The notes under the pieces: generated by a model
Databases searched by the model: none
Told to the model about the DNA's origin: nothing
Seen by the model: the letters and a program-made list of their open reading frames with translations, nothing else
Shown: positions 46,705-55,600 of the stretch, one piece after another
Layout of the letters: each line of letters starts with the position of its first letter
How positions within the stretch are numbered: the stretch's first letter is position 1
Source of the DNA: Streptomyces xinghaiensis S187
Lineage (GTDB): Bacteria; Actinomycetota; Actinomycetes; Streptomycetales; Streptomycetaceae
Assembly (NCBI RefSeq): GCF_000220705.2
Contig: NZ_CP023202.1
Coordinates: forward strand, 558,001 to 622,000
Reading direction: 5' to 3'
Length of the DNA stretch: 64,000 nt
Position numbers and translations under genes: made by a program

Positions 46705-47598
46705 TCAGGACGGCCCGCCGTCGGCATGCGGGACGGGGCAGCCGGCGGACCCGGCAACCGGGAACGTGCCCAGCTCGGCCAGGCGGTAGCCGTCGCGATA
46801 CCCCTTGATCTGCGGATTCTGCCGCGCGTAGTGCGGCTTGCCGCGCGGTGGCAGCAGCCGTACGGCGCGGCCGCGGAGCCGCAGCGCGCCGCGTACGGCG
46901 GCCCGGACGGCCGGCTTCGGCGGGGCGTAGCGGAAGGCGCGCAGCAGGGAGTCGTCCAGCAGTGCCATGCTCGCTCCGCGCGCGAGCGGTGCGAGGGGAG
47001 CCGGATACCAGGAGGCCATCAGGTCGAGCGTCGCGTCGGAGACCCGCCGCGCGCCCTCGTCCCAGGCGAAGTGCGCCGCCTCGTAGGAGTCGAGACAGCG
47101 CTCGAAGTCGGCATAGGTCTCCGGGATGTCCTGAATGCCCATGTGGCGGCCGAGCGTGCGGTAGTAGGCGACCAGGGCGCGGAGTTCGTGTTCCGTGAGC
47201 CGCCGCCAGCCGTAGGCGTCGATCCAGCGTTTCGGCACGACGACGAAGGTGCTCAGCACGTAGCGCATGTCGTCGTTGCCGATGTCGTAGCTGCGGTGCA
47301 TCCGGTTGATGCGGCGGAGCGCCGTCCGGCCGTCCTCGCTGTCGAATCCGTGCTCCATCACCGCGTCCAGCAGCAGTGCGGTGTCGTCGTACCGCTTCTG
47401 CGGGCGGCCGGTGAACTCCCCGGTGCGCGCGAGCAAGCCGCCGATGCGCGGCACCGCGTAGGTGCGGTAGAGGGCCAGTTCCAGGGCGCGGGTGATGTCC
47501 CAGGGGAACTCGTACGCGGCCATGAGCCGGTAGATCCGCAGGAAGTCCCGCTCCGGATCCAGTCGCAGGATCTCCCTCAGCCGGTCGTAGCGCTTCAC
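46705..47598 (-). CDS. MpaB-family (DUF2236) oxygenase
   Basis: 297 residues from GTG 47598, preceded by GAGGGGG; the frame runs open upstream without a site. It carries family landmarks such as FPWDITRALELALYRTYAVP near the start, MHRSYDIGNDDMRYVLSTFV, and LRALVAYYRTLGRHMGI. Members of DUF2236 include rubber oxygenase and MpaB-type oxygenases that bind heme or metal through conserved His/Arg. Substrate unknown. Divergent from the small protein gene at 47765. Confidence 0.87.
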   Translation of the reverse strand: MKRYDRLREILRLDPERDFLRIYRLMAAYEFPWDITRALELALYRTYAVPRIGGLLARTGEFTGRPQKRYDDTALLLDAVMEHGFDSEDGRTALRRINRMHRSYDIGNDDMRYVLSTFVVVPKRWIDAYGWRRLTEHELRALVAYYRTLGRHMGIQDIPETYADFERCLDSYEAAHFAWDEGARRVSDATLDLMASWYPAPLAPLARGASMALLDDSLLRAFRYAPPKPAVRAAVRGALRLRGRAVRLLPPRGKPHYARQNPQIKGYRDGYRLAELGTFPVAGSAGCPVPHADGGPS

Positions 47599-47764
47599 GC
47601 CGTCCGTCCCCCTCCGCCGCACCGGGTTTCTCCCCCGGTGTCCCACTCTACGGATCGGGGGCAAACGGGGTAGGAGGACAAGGAAGCGGGCGGCACCGTC
47701 CGCCCGCACCCGGAACACCGACCGGGACCGGAACGGACCGGAACAGGGGAAGGGGTGATGCGTC

Positions 47765-48052
47765 GTGCTGCGCGCGTTCCGCGGCCTGATGGCTCGGAGG
47801 AGCCGTCCGAGGACCCCTCCGGCCCCCGCCGTACGGCCGCACAACCTGTTCGAGGCCGCCGCCGTCTACGTGGCGGCGGGCGCCGAGAACGACGACGACC
47901 GCGCCGCCGAGGCGGCCGACTGGGTCTCACCCGAGGCACTGTCCTTCGGCGTGACGGAACTGGCGAGCAGGGCGGTCATCGCCCTCGCCCGGGAACGGGG
48001 GGAGTCACCGCACACGGTCGCACGCGCTCTGCTGGGCCTCCCCGGGGACTGA
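47765..48052 (+). CDS. Small hypothetical protein
   Basis: 95 residues from GTG 47765, preceded by AGGGGAAGGGG. The N-terminus is basic and Pro-rich, then a helical part with LFEAAAVYVAAGAENDDDRAAEAADW and a hydrophobic end VIALARERGESPHTVARALL. No family recognised. The good ribosome site and the coherent hydrophobic/acidic pattern support it as a real gene. Confidence 0.65.
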   Translation: MLRAFRGLMARRSRPRTPPAPAVRPHNLFEAAAVYVAAGAENDDDRAAEAADWVSPEALSFGVTELASRAVIALARERGESPHTVARALLGLPGD

Positions 48053-48150
48053 GACCCCGCGCGGCGGACCCCGGCGTGCTCCAGATCTCTCGACGCCGGG
48101 GTTACCCACTGGTTAAGGTTCGCGCACCGACGACCCGATGGGAGGCTGCC

Positions 48151-49014
48151 GTGGCCGCGACGGAGGAGACCGCGACGGACGAGGACGCGCTGTTCGTCCT
48201 CACCGCCGTGCTGCTCACGCCCGCCCGTTTCCCGAGCGTGCTCGGCGACGACTTCCCGGAGGTCTGCGCGGCGCTCGGTCTGGAACCCTACGAGCAGGGG
48301 TACGGGCTGGTGCTGGGGCAGGACGGCGGCGGCGCCCGGTGGACCGTGGTCATCGACGACGTGTCACTCGTCGCCTGTGCCCTCGCCGCCTGGGACTGCG
48401 GTATGGAGTACGACCTGTCGCCCGACGAGCGCAGCGTCGTCAGCGTGCTGCCCGGCTGGCCGCTGGCGGTGGCCGTCTCCGCGCCCGGGGTCCCCGCGCC
48501 CCACGACCCGCCACCGGACCCGGACGGCGGACGGCCGCCGCTGGCACCACCGGACGCCCGGACCTGGGGGCCGGCCCAGCGCAGGCTCGGGGCGGACGAG
48601 ATCGCACTGCGATGGGCGGTCTGGCGGGAGGAGTACGGGGGGGCGGAGGAGCCCTCCGGGAGTGGCGGGGACGACGCCGCGGACGGCCCGGCGGCGCCGG
48701 CCGCACCGGCGGAATCGGCCCGGCCGTCGGACGGGGGCGAGCCGTCGAACGAGGGCGTACGGCGCGTGCTCCGGGAAGCGCACGCCTACGTGGAGACGCC
48801 CCCGCCCCTCGGCCGGGTCCGCTCCGCGTTCGCCTCGGACGGGGCCAGGACGCTGCGGGCCGACGGACCGGGCTGGAGCCTGGTGGCGCGGACCGACGAC
48901 ATGGCGTTCGTCCTGCTCGACGACATGCCGGGGGACGTCATCCCGGTCGGCCGCGGGCCGAAGCTCCCCGCGCTGCTCCGGGCGCTGGACGAGATGGCGG
49001 CCAAGCCGGCCTGA
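48151..49014 (+). CDS. Hypothetical protein with two conserved halves and an acidic linker
   Basis: 287 residues from GTG 48151, with GGGAGG upstream; the open frame extends further left but only as a shadow. The N-terminal half (LFVLTAVLLTPARFPSVLGD, then WTVVIDDVSLVACALAAWDC) and the C-terminal half (VRRVLREAHAYVETPPPLGR, then WSLVARTDDMAFVLLDDM) look like globular domains. They are joined by an Ala/Pro/Asp/Ser-rich linker (about residues 120-205). No family recognised. Confidence 0.72.
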   Translation: MAATEETATDEDALFVLTAVLLTPARFPSVLGDDFPEVCAALGLEPYEQGYGLVLGQDGGGARWTVVIDDVSLVACALAAWDCGMEYDLSPDERSVVSVLPGWPLAVAVSAPGVPAPHDPPPDPDGGRPPLAPPDARTWGPAQRRLGADEIALRWAVWREEYGGAEEPSGSGGDDAADGPAAPAAPAESARPSDGGEPSNEGVRRVLREAHAYVETPPPLGRVRSAFASDGARTLRADGPGWSLVARTDDMAFVLLDDMPGDVIPVGRGPKLPALLRALDEMAAKPA

Positions 49015-49040
49015 GGCACCGGGCGGCTCCCGGGCGGTGC

Positions 49041-49055
49041 GGCCGGCTCCCGGCC
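49041..49055. terminator. Small hairpin between convergent genes
   Basis: 6-bp arms GGCCGG / CCGGCC with a CTC loop, 26 nt past the upstream gene and about 100 nt from the MOSC gene stop. Confidence 0.35.
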
Positions 49056-49154
49056 GGGCCCGGCGGACCCGTGCGTGCCCGGCACCCCCGCCCGGCCCCG
49101 GGTCCGTCCCGTCGCCCCGCGCTCGCCCGGCGCCGTCCCCGTTCGCCGGGACGA

Positions 49155-49697
49155 TCAGACCGGCTCCAGCGGGTGGTGCGGTCCGGCGGGCGCCTCGGCC
49201 TTGATCCGGTCGCCGGGGCGCACCTCTCCGCCCACCAGGACGATGCCCATGATCCCGGCCCGGCGGACCACCCGCCCGCGCTCGTCGCGGCCGAGGACCT
49301 CCTTCAGCAGCCCGTCCCGGAACCCGTCGATCTGCGCGCACGGGTTGCGGAGACCGGTCACCTCGACCACCGCCTCGTCGCCGAGACGCAGCAGGGTGCC
49401 GGTGGACAGCGCGAGCAGGTCGATCCCGGCGGTGGTGATGTTCTCCCCCAACTGCCCGGGCAGCACCTCGAATCCGGCCTCGGCCACCTCGGCGAACAGC
49501 TCCCGGTGCAGGAGGTGGACCTGCCGGAGATTGGGCTGTGCCGGGTCCCGGGCCATGCGCGACCGGTGCCGGACCGTCACCCCCTGGTGCGCGTCACCCT
49601 CCACCCCGAGCCCGGCCACCAGCCGGATGGCGTCCCGCCCCCGCTTGCTGAAGCGGTACTCCTCCTCGCGGCTCACCGCCGCGACCGTGCCGTTCAT
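49155..49697 (-). CDS. MOSC-domain protein
   Basis: 180 residues. The MOSC core shows GVEGDAHQGVTVRHRSR, the beta-rich LGENITTAGIDLLAL, and TGLRNPCAQIDGFRDGLL, which holds the conserved Cys that carries sulfur or molybdenum cofactor in this family. Stand-alone MOSC proteins of this size are common; the substrate is unknown. Convergent with the hypothetical gene at 48151. Confidence 0.9.
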   Translation of the reverse strand: MNGTVAAVSREEEYRFSKRGRDAIRLVAGLGVEGDAHQGVTVRHRSRMARDPAQPNLRQVHLLHRELFAEVAEAGFEVLPGQLGENITTAGIDLLALSTGTLLRLGDEAVVEVTGLRNPCAQIDGFRDGLLKEVLGRDERGRVVRRAGIMGIVLVGGEVRPGDRIKAEAPAGPHHPLEPV

Positions 49698-49766
49698 CCC
49701 GCACCCCCGTCCCTCCGGCCCCGGCCCGCTGCCGGGCGCCCACCGGGGACGGTACCGGCGGCCGGG

Positions 49767-49949
49767 TCAGCGGCCCAGCTCTTTTCGGGTGGCCCTCTTC
49801 AGCCGGCGCCGCTGCGAGGGGTCCAGCAGCAGGTACGCGCCCACCGGCACTCCGACGAGCACCAGCAGCGCCGCCCAGAACGGCAGCAGCCACAGCAGGA
49901 ACACGCCCGCCACCGCACCACCGACCACGACCTTCGTACGCTTCGACAT
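49767..49949 (-). CDS. Small membrane protein
   Basis: 60 residues from ATG 49949. A basic start (MSKRTK), two closely packed hydrophobic helices (VVGGAVAGVFLLWLLPFWAA and LLVLVGVPVGAYLLL), and a strongly basic tail SQRRRLKRATRKELGR. This layout fits a tail-cytoplasmic hairpin membrane peptide. No named family recognised. Same direction as the MOSC gene, 69 bp away. Confidence 0.68.
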   Translation of the reverse strand: MSKRTKVVVGGAVAGVFLLWLLPFWAALLVLVGVPVGAYLLLDPSQRRRLKRATRKELGR

Positions 49950-50084
49950 CTTCTGCGCCTCCCTTGAGCGGCGGATGCCGCTGTACCCGGTGAAACGGCC
50001 GGAGCACGGCCGGTGGTTCCGCCGCGGACCCCGAGCCGACCCTGATTTCCGCCGCGGCGGACCCGGAGGGGGCGCACCGCGTGA

Positions 50085-50122
50085 CGGCCCGGCCCGGACG
50101 GCGAACCGTCCGGGCCGGGCCG
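50085..50122 (-). terminator. Strong terminator downstream of xylA
   Basis: 17-bp perfect stem (50085-50101 with 50106-50122) closed by a CGAA tetraloop, about 95 nt past the xylA stop codon. It insulates xylA from the small membrane protein gene. Confidence 0.8.
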
Positions 50123-50215
50123 CCCGCAGGAGCCGGGACCCGTACAGGGGAGGCCGGGACCCGGCCGCGGGGCGCGCGCGGGCAGTGCGCACGCCCCCGG
50201 GCGCCGTGCGCTGGG

Positions 50216-51388
50216 TCAGCCGCGGGCGCCCAGCAGGTGGTCCATGGCGAGCTGGTCCAGCCGCTCGAAGGCCATCCCCTTCTGCGCCACCGCCTCGACG
50301 TCGAAGGACTCGAAGGCACCGCGGTCGGCCAGCAGACCGGCGAGCGTCTCGCCCTCGCCGAGGGTCGGCCGCGCCAGCTCGTCCAGCCGGGAGGCGCGCA
50401 GGGCCTCCTGCACCTCCGGGTCGGCGCGGAAGGCCGCCGCCCGCTCCTTGAGGAGCAGGTAGTTGCGCATGCAGCCGGCCGCGGACTCCCACACCCCGTC
50501 GTAGTCCTCGGTGCGCGGCGGCTTGAAGTCGAAGTGCCGCGGGCCCTCGTAGCCGGCCGTCTCCAGCAGGTCGACCAGCCAGAAGGCGGAGCGCAGGTCG
50601 CCGGCGCCGAAGCGGAGGTCCTGGTCGTACTTGATGCCGGACTGGCCGTTCAGGTCGATGTGGAAGAGCTTGCCCGCCCACAGGGCCTGCGCGATGCCGT
50701 GCGCGAAGTTGAGCCCGGCCATCTGCTCGTGGCCGACCTCCGGGTTGACGCCGTAGAGCTCCGGGCGCTCCAGGCGCTCGATGAACGCCAGCGCGTGCCC
50801 GACAGTGGGCAGCAGGATGTCGCCGCGCGGCTCGTTGGGCTTGGGCTCCAGGGCGAACCGCAGGTCGTAGCCCTTCTCGGTGACGTACTCGCCGAGCACG
50901 TCGAAGGCCTCCTTGAGCCGGTCGAGGGCGACGCGCACGTCCTTGGCGGCGCCGGACTCGGCGCCCTCGCGCCCGCCCCAGGCGACGTACGTACGGGCGC
51001 CCAACTCGGCGGCCAGGTCGATGTTGCGGATCGTCTTGCGGAGCGCGTAGCGGCGGACGTCGCGGTCGTTGGAGGTGAACCCGCCGTCCTTGAAGACGGG
51101 GTGGGTGAACAGGTTGGTGGTGGCCATCGGGACGATCAGGCCGGTGGCGTCGAGCGCCTCGCGGAAGCGCTTGATGTGGGACTCGCGCTCGGCGTCCGAG
51201 GAGCCGAAGGGGATGAGGTCGTCGTCGTGGAACGTCACGCCGTACGCGCCGAGGTCGGCGAGCCGCCGTACGGACTCGGCCGGGTCGATGGCGGCCCGGG
51301 TGGCGTCACCGAACGGGTCGCGTCCCTGCCACCCCACGGTCCACAGGCCGAAGCTGAATTTGTCGTCCGGTGTCGGCTGGTAGCTCAT
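50216..51388 (-). CDS. xylA: Xylose isomerase
   Basis: 390 residues, usual for actinobacterial xylose isomerase. Converts D-xylose to D-xylulose using two divalent metals. Landmarks: FSFGLWTVGWQGRDPFGDAT at the start, VTFHDDDLIPFG with the catalytic His, YVAWGGREGAE, the metal-site Glu/Lys of FALEPKPNEPRGD, EVGHEQMAGLNFAHG, and FHIDLNGQSGIKYDQDL. ATG 51388 follows GAGGAG. Divergent from xylB; together they feed xylose into the pentose phosphate pathway. The shared 204-bp gap carries a candidate operator. Confidence 0.97.
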   Translation of the reverse strand: MSYQPTPDDKFSFGLWTVGWQGRDPFGDATRAAIDPAESVRRLADLGAYGVTFHDDDLIPFGSSDAERESHIKRFREALDATGLIVPMATTNLFTHPVFKDGGFTSNDRDVRRYALRKTIRNIDLAAELGARTYVAWGGREGAESGAAKDVRVALDRLKEAFDVLGEYVTEKGYDLRFALEPKPNEPRGDILLPTVGHALAFIERLERPELYGVNPEVGHEQMAGLNFAHGIAQALWAGKLFHIDLNGQSGIKYDQDLRFGAGDLRSAFWLVDLLETAGYEGPRHFDFKPPRTEDYDGVWESAAGCMRNYLLLKERAAAFRADPEVQEALRASRLDELARPTLGEGETLAGLLADRGAFESFDVEAVAQKGMAFERLDQLAMDHLLGARG

Positions 51389-51420
51389 TGCGGGCTCCTC
51401 GCTATTTCGTCATGGCGCTT

Positions 51421-51432
51421 TACAAATTAGTA
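51421..51432. promoter_or_regulatory. Candidate operator in the xylA-xylB divergent gap
   Basis: tacaaattagta, an imperfect dyad (10 of 12 symmetric), the only A/T-rich patch in the gap and 33 bp from the xylA ATG. It is a plausible binding site for the ROK regulator encoded downstream of xylB. Confidence 0.4.
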
Positions 51433-51453
51433 TGCACGAGCGCGGCTGGGAAG

Positions 51454-51470
51454 CCCGGAGGCCCTCCGGG
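51454..51470. other. Hairpin in the xylA-xylB gap
   Basis: 7-bp arms CCCGGAG / CTCCGGG with a GCC loop. Could affect leader RNA or be a protein site; function not evident. Confidence 0.3.
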
Positions 51471-51592
51471 CCGGAGAAATCACCGGAGGAGCCACCGGGG
51501 AGACCGCCGGAAAGGCCGCACGGGCACACCACAGGCACACCAGAGGCACACCACGGACAGGGCACGGAACCGCCCGGGGAAGGGATCACGCG

Positions 51593-53056
51593 ATGACAGC
51601 AACGGGAGGGCGGGCTTCCGGTGACGGGCCGCTCGTCGTGGGCGTGGACAGCTCCACCCAGTCCACCAAGGCACTGGTCGTCGACGCCGCCACCGGCGAG
51701 GTCGTCGCCCGCGGGCAGGCGCCGCACCGGGTCAGCGGCGGCGCGGGACGGGAGAGTGATCCCGCGCAGTGGTGGGAGGCGCTGACCGAGGCCCTCCGCC
51801 AGTGCGGCGCGGCCGCGGAGCGCGCGGAGGCCGTCGCGGTCGGCGGGCAGCAGCACGGGCTGGTGACCCTGGACGCCGACGGGCGGCCGGTGCGGCCCGC
51901 GATGCTCTGGAACGACGTGCGCTCTGCCCCGCAGCGCGACCGGCTCGTCGAGGAGCTCGGCGGCGCGGAGGCGTGGGCCGGGCGGATCGGCTCGGTGCCC
52001 GCCCCGGCGTTCACGATCACCAAGTGGGCGTGGCTGCGGGAGAACGAGCCCGAGGCCGCCGCGCGCACGGCGGCCGTCCGCCTGCCGCACGACTACCTCA
52101 CCGAACGGCTCACCGGACGCGGCACCACGGACCGCGGCGACGCCTCGGGCACCGGCTGGTGGCGCGGCGAGGACGGCTCACCGGCCGGCCTCTACGACGA
52201 GGACATCCTCGGCCGGGTCGCCCTCGACCCGGCGCTGCTGCCCGAGGTCGTACCCCCCGGCTCGGCCGCGGGAGCCGTACGGGGCGGCCTGGACGGTCTG
52301 CCGCTGAAGCCGGGCGCCGTGGTGGGCGCGGGCACCGGCGACAACATGGCCGCCGCGCTCGGCCTCGGACTGCGGCCCGGGCGGCCGGTGCTGAGCCTCG
52401 GCACCTCCGGCACGGTCTACGCGGTCTCCCCGCGCCGTCCCGCCGATCCCACCGGCACGGTCGCCGGGTTCGCCGACGCCCGCGGCGACTGGCTGCCCCT
52501 GGCCTGCACCCTCAACTGCACCCTGGCCGTGGACCGGTTCGCGGAACTGCTCGGCCGCGACCGGGAGGCCGTGGAGCCGGGCGGATCGGCCGTCGTGCTG
52601 CCCTTCCTGGACGGCGAGCGGACCCCCAACCTGCCGTACGCCTCCGGGCTGCTCCACGGCCTGCGGCACGACACCACCGCCGGGCAGGTCCTCCAGGCCG
52701 CCTACGACGGCGCGGTGTACGCGCTGCTTTCGGCGCTGGACCTGGTGCTGGACGCGGACGCCGACCCGCGCGCGCCGATCCTGCTCATCGGCGGCGGTGC
52801 CCGCGGCACCGCCTGGCGGGAGACGGTGCGCCGGCTCTCCGGGCGCCCGGTCCTGGTGCCCGAGGCCTCCGAACTGGTCGCGCTGGGCGCGGCCGCGCAG
52901 GCGGCCGGGCTGCTGACCGGGGAGGACCCGGCCGAGGTGGCCCGGCGCTGGGGAACCGACCGCGGGGCGTCCCTGGACCCCGTGGAGCGGGACGAGGCCG
53001 CCCTGGAGCGGCTGGCCCGGACTCTCAAGAGCGCGGAACCGCTCCTGGAGGGCTAG
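51593..53056 (+). CDS. xylB: Xylulokinase
   Basis: 487 residues. FGGY-family kinase phosphorylating D-xylulose to xylulose 5-phosphate. Phosphate-1 loop VDSSTQSTKALVVD (residues about 16-29), substrate contact GQQHGLV, catalytic Asp in GTGDNMAAALG (about 245-255), and the adenosine motif LLIGGGARGTAWRE near residue 400. Start ATG 51593 is preceded by GGGGAAGGGA. Divergent from xylA, followed by the ROK regulator gene in the same direction after 137 bp. Confidence 0.96.
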   Translation: MTATGGRASGDGPLVVGVDSSTQSTKALVVDAATGEVVARGQAPHRVSGGAGRESDPAQWWEALTEALRQCGAAAERAEAVAVGGQQHGLVTLDADGRPVRPAMLWNDVRSAPQRDRLVEELGGAEAWAGRIGSVPAPAFTITKWAWLRENEPEAAARTAAVRLPHDYLTERLTGRGTTDRGDASGTGWWRGEDGSPAGLYDEDILGRVALDPALLPEVVPPGSAAGAVRGGLDGLPLKPGAVVGAGTGDNMAAALGLGLRPGRPVLSLGTSGTVYAVSPRRPADPTGTVAGFADARGDWLPLACTLNCTLAVDRFAELLGRDREAVEPGGSAVVLPFLDGERTPNLPYASGLLHGLRHDTTAGQVLQAAYDGAVYALLSALDLVLDADADPRAPILLIGGGARGTAWRETVRRLSGRPVLVPEASELVALGAAAQAAGLLTGEDPAEVARRWGTDRGASLDPVERDEAALERLARTLKSAEPLLEG

Positions 53057-53193
53057 CCGGACGGCGGGCGGCGCGGGACGGAACGCCGCCGACCGCACCT
53101 GCCGCACCTGCCGGGCCGGTGCCGGGCACCGCCCGCGCACCGGTCCCGGCGTCCCCGTAGGGTCGGAACGCTCACGACGAAAGGAGCCGGGCC

Positions 53194-54396
53194 GTGGCCG
53201 TACCGGCGCCCAACACCCAGCACGGAATGCGGCAGCGGAACCTCTCCCTGGTGCTGCACACCGTGGCCGCGCACGGCCCGGTCTCACGGGCTGGCGTCGC
53301 CTCCCGGATCGGGCTGACCCGCGCCGCCGTGTCCACGCTCGTCGACGAACTGGCGCGTGCCGGGCTGCTGGTGGAGCTCGGCCGGAGCCGGCCGGGCACG
53401 GTCGGGCGGCCCGGCCGTGACCTCGCGCTGAACGAGCGCGGCCCGGCCGGGCTCGGCGCGGAGATCGGGGTGGACCGGCTGGCCGTCTGCGCCGTGGATC
53501 TGCGGGGACGGGTCCGGGTCCGGGCCGAGGAGGAGGGCGAGCACCGCGGCAGCGCGCCCGGGCCGGTGCTGCGGCGGCTCGCCGGTCTCTGTGCCCGGGT
53601 GACCGCGGATGCCGAGCGCGAGGGGCTGCGCCCCGTCGGCGTCGCGGTGGCCGTGCCGGGTCTCGTCGCGCGGGACGCGGCGACGGTGGTGCGCGCCCCG
53701 AACCTGGGCTGGCAGGGTCTGGACGCCGGCACCGTTCTCGCGGAAACCCTCGGGCTGCCCGTGACGATCGCCAACGAGGCCAACATCGGCGCGCTGGCCG
53801 AACTCTGGCGCGGGGACCGCACCCCGGCGCCGCGCGACTTCGTCTACGTCTCGGCCGAGATCGGCATCGGCGCGGCGGTCGTCGTGGACGGGTCCCTGCT
53901 GCGCGGGGCGCACGGTTTCGCGGGCGAGCTGGGGCACGTCCCGGTACGCCCCGCCGGGCGCCCCTGCGCGTGCGGCGGGCGGGGGTGCCTGGAGCAGTAC
54001 GCGGGCGAGGAGGCCCTGCTCCGCGCCGCCGGGATCGAGGAGCGGGGAGCCGCCGGGGTGGCCGTCCTGCGGGCGCGCGCCGTCGCGGGGGACGGTGCCG
54101 CGCGCCGCGCGCTGCGGGGCGCGGGGGCCGCGCTCGGCACCGCCCTCGCCGGGGTGGTGAACCTGCTGGACCCGGAGACCATCGTGCTCGGCGGCGCGCT
54201 GACCGAGCTGTCCCCGTGGCTGCTGCCCGCGGCGGAGCGGGAGCTGCGCCGGCACGTGGCCGATCCGACGCGCGCGGCGCACGGCGAGATCGTCGTCTCC
54301 GGACTGGGCCGGGACGCCGCGCTGCTGGGTGCCGCGCAGTCGGTCGTCCAGGACGTCCTGGACGACCCGATGGGCGCGCTGGCCGCCGCCGGCTGA
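53194..54396 (+). CDS. xylR: ROK-family transcriptional regulator (XylR-like)
   Basis: 400 residues from GTG 53194 with AAGGAG upstream. The N-terminal winged helix-turn-helix (about residues 12-70: SRAGVASRIGLTRAAVSTLV) is fused to a ROK kinase-like sugar-binding domain. The ROK zinc motif CACGGRGCLEQY (C-x-C-x4-C) and GTALAGVVNLLDPETIVLGG are present. By position it should repress xylA and xylB in the absence of xylose. The symbol rests on context and family. Confidence 0.9.
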   Translation: MAVPAPNTQHGMRQRNLSLVLHTVAAHGPVSRAGVASRIGLTRAAVSTLVDELARAGLLVELGRSRPGTVGRPGRDLALNERGPAGLGAEIGVDRLAVCAVDLRGRVRVRAEEEGEHRGSAPGPVLRRLAGLCARVTADAEREGLRPVGVAVAVPGLVARDAATVVRAPNLGWQGLDAGTVLAETLGLPVTIANEANIGALAELWRGDRTPAPRDFVYVSAEIGIGAAVVVDGSLLRGAHGFAGELGHVPVRPAGRPCACGGRGCLEQYAGEEALLRAAGIEERGAAGVAVLRARAVAGDGAARRALRGAGAALGTALAGVVNLLDPETIVLGGALTELSPWLLPAAERELRRHVADPTRAAHGEIVVSGLGRDAALLGAAQSVVQDVLDDPMGALAAAG

Positions 54397-54421
54397 CCAC
54401 CCCCCGCCCCGCCCCGGACGG

Positions 54422-55600
54422 TCAGCCGATCGGCAGCCCCGTGTAGTTCTCGGCGAGTTCGGTCGCCGCGGCGGTGGAGTCGGCTATCCGGTGCAGCTGG
54501 GACAGTTGCAGCCTGCCGTCGAACGGGCTCTGGTCCGGATCGGTGTGCAGGGACGTCGTCATGACGTACGAGAAGTGCTCCGCCCGCCAGACCCGCCGCA
54601 GACAGGTGTCCGAGTAGGCGTCGAGCAGGTCCTCGGATCCGGTGGCCCGCCAGTGCTCGAGCGCCCGCGCCAGCACCACGACGTCGGACACCGCCAGGTT
54701 GAGCCCTTTCGCGCCGGTCGGCGGGACGATGTGCGCGGCGTCGCCGGCCAGGAACAGCCGGCCGTGACGCATCGGCTCGGTGACCCAGCTGCGCATCGGG
54801 GTGACGGACTTCTGGGTGATCGGGCCCCGTTCGAGTTTCCAGTCGCCGTCGACGGCGAACCGGGCGTCGAGTTCGTCCCAGATCCGCTCGTCGGACCAGT
54901 CGGCCGGGTCGGTGCCGTTCGGGACCTGGAGGTAGAGCCTGCTGACCGTGGGCGTGCGCATGCTGTGCAGGGCGAAGCCGCGCGGCGAGTGCGCGTAGAT
55001 CAACTCCTCGCAGGAGGGCGGCACATCGGCCAGGATGCCCAGCCACGAGTAGGGGTAGACCCGCTCGAAGACGCGCCGCACCGTCTCGGGGAGCGCCTCG
55101 CGCGCGATGCCGTGGAAGCCGTCGCAGCCGACCACGAAGTCGCAGGAGAGCGTCCGCTCGCGTCCCTCGTGGGTGAACCGGATGACCGGGCTTCCGGTGT
55201 CCGCGCCCTCGACGGCCACCGCCTCGGCGCCGAACAGCAGGGGGCCGCCCCCCTCCGCCAGCCGCAGGGCGATGAGGTCCTTCACCACCTCGGTCTGCGC
55301 GTACACCATGACGCTGCGCCCGCCGGTGAGGGAGGGGAAGTCGATCCGGTGGCTGCGGCGGTCGAAGCGGAGTTCGATGCCGTGATGGACGAGGCCCTCG
55401 CGGTCCATGCGCTCGCCGGCACCACAGGCGCGCAGCGCGTCCACCGTCCCCTGTTCGAGGATGCCGGCGCGCTGCCGCTCCTCCACATAGGCGCGGTCAC
55501 GGTGCTCCAGGACGACGGAGTCGATACCGGCCCGGTCCAGCAGCCGGGCGAGCAGCAGACCGGCGGGCCCGCCGCCGATGATGCCGACGGTGGTGTGCAT
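54422..55600 (-). CDS. pobA: 4-hydroxybenzoate 3-monooxygenase
   Basis: 392 residues, usual length. FAD monooxygenase that hydroxylates 4-hydroxybenzoate to protocatechuate, the substrate of the pcaGH dioxygenase upstream. FAD motif GIIGGGPAGLLLARLLDRAG at the N-terminus, VVGCDGFHGIAR (DG motif), and GDAAHIVPPTGAKGLNLAVS (GD motif). ATG 55600 overlaps the pcaD stop by one base (TGATG), so it is the last gene of the pca operon and translationally coupled. Convergent with the ROK gene, only 25 bp away. Confidence 0.96.
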   Translation of the reverse strand: MHTTVGIIGGGPAGLLLARLLDRAGIDSVVLEHRDRAYVEERQRAGILEQGTVDALRACGAGERMDREGLVHHGIELRFDRRSHRIDFPSLTGGRSVMVYAQTEVVKDLIALRLAEGGGPLLFGAEAVAVEGADTGSPVIRFTHEGRERTLSCDFVVGCDGFHGIAREALPETVRRVFERVYPYSWLGILADVPPSCEELIYAHSPRGFALHSMRTPTVSRLYLQVPNGTDPADWSDERIWDELDARFAVDGDWKLERGPITQKSVTPMRSWVTEPMRHGRLFLAGDAAHIVPPTGAKGLNLAVSDVVVLARALEHWRATGSEDLLDAYSDTCLRRVWRAEHFSYVMTTSLHTDPDQSPFDGRLQLSQLHRIADSTAAATELAENYTGLPIG

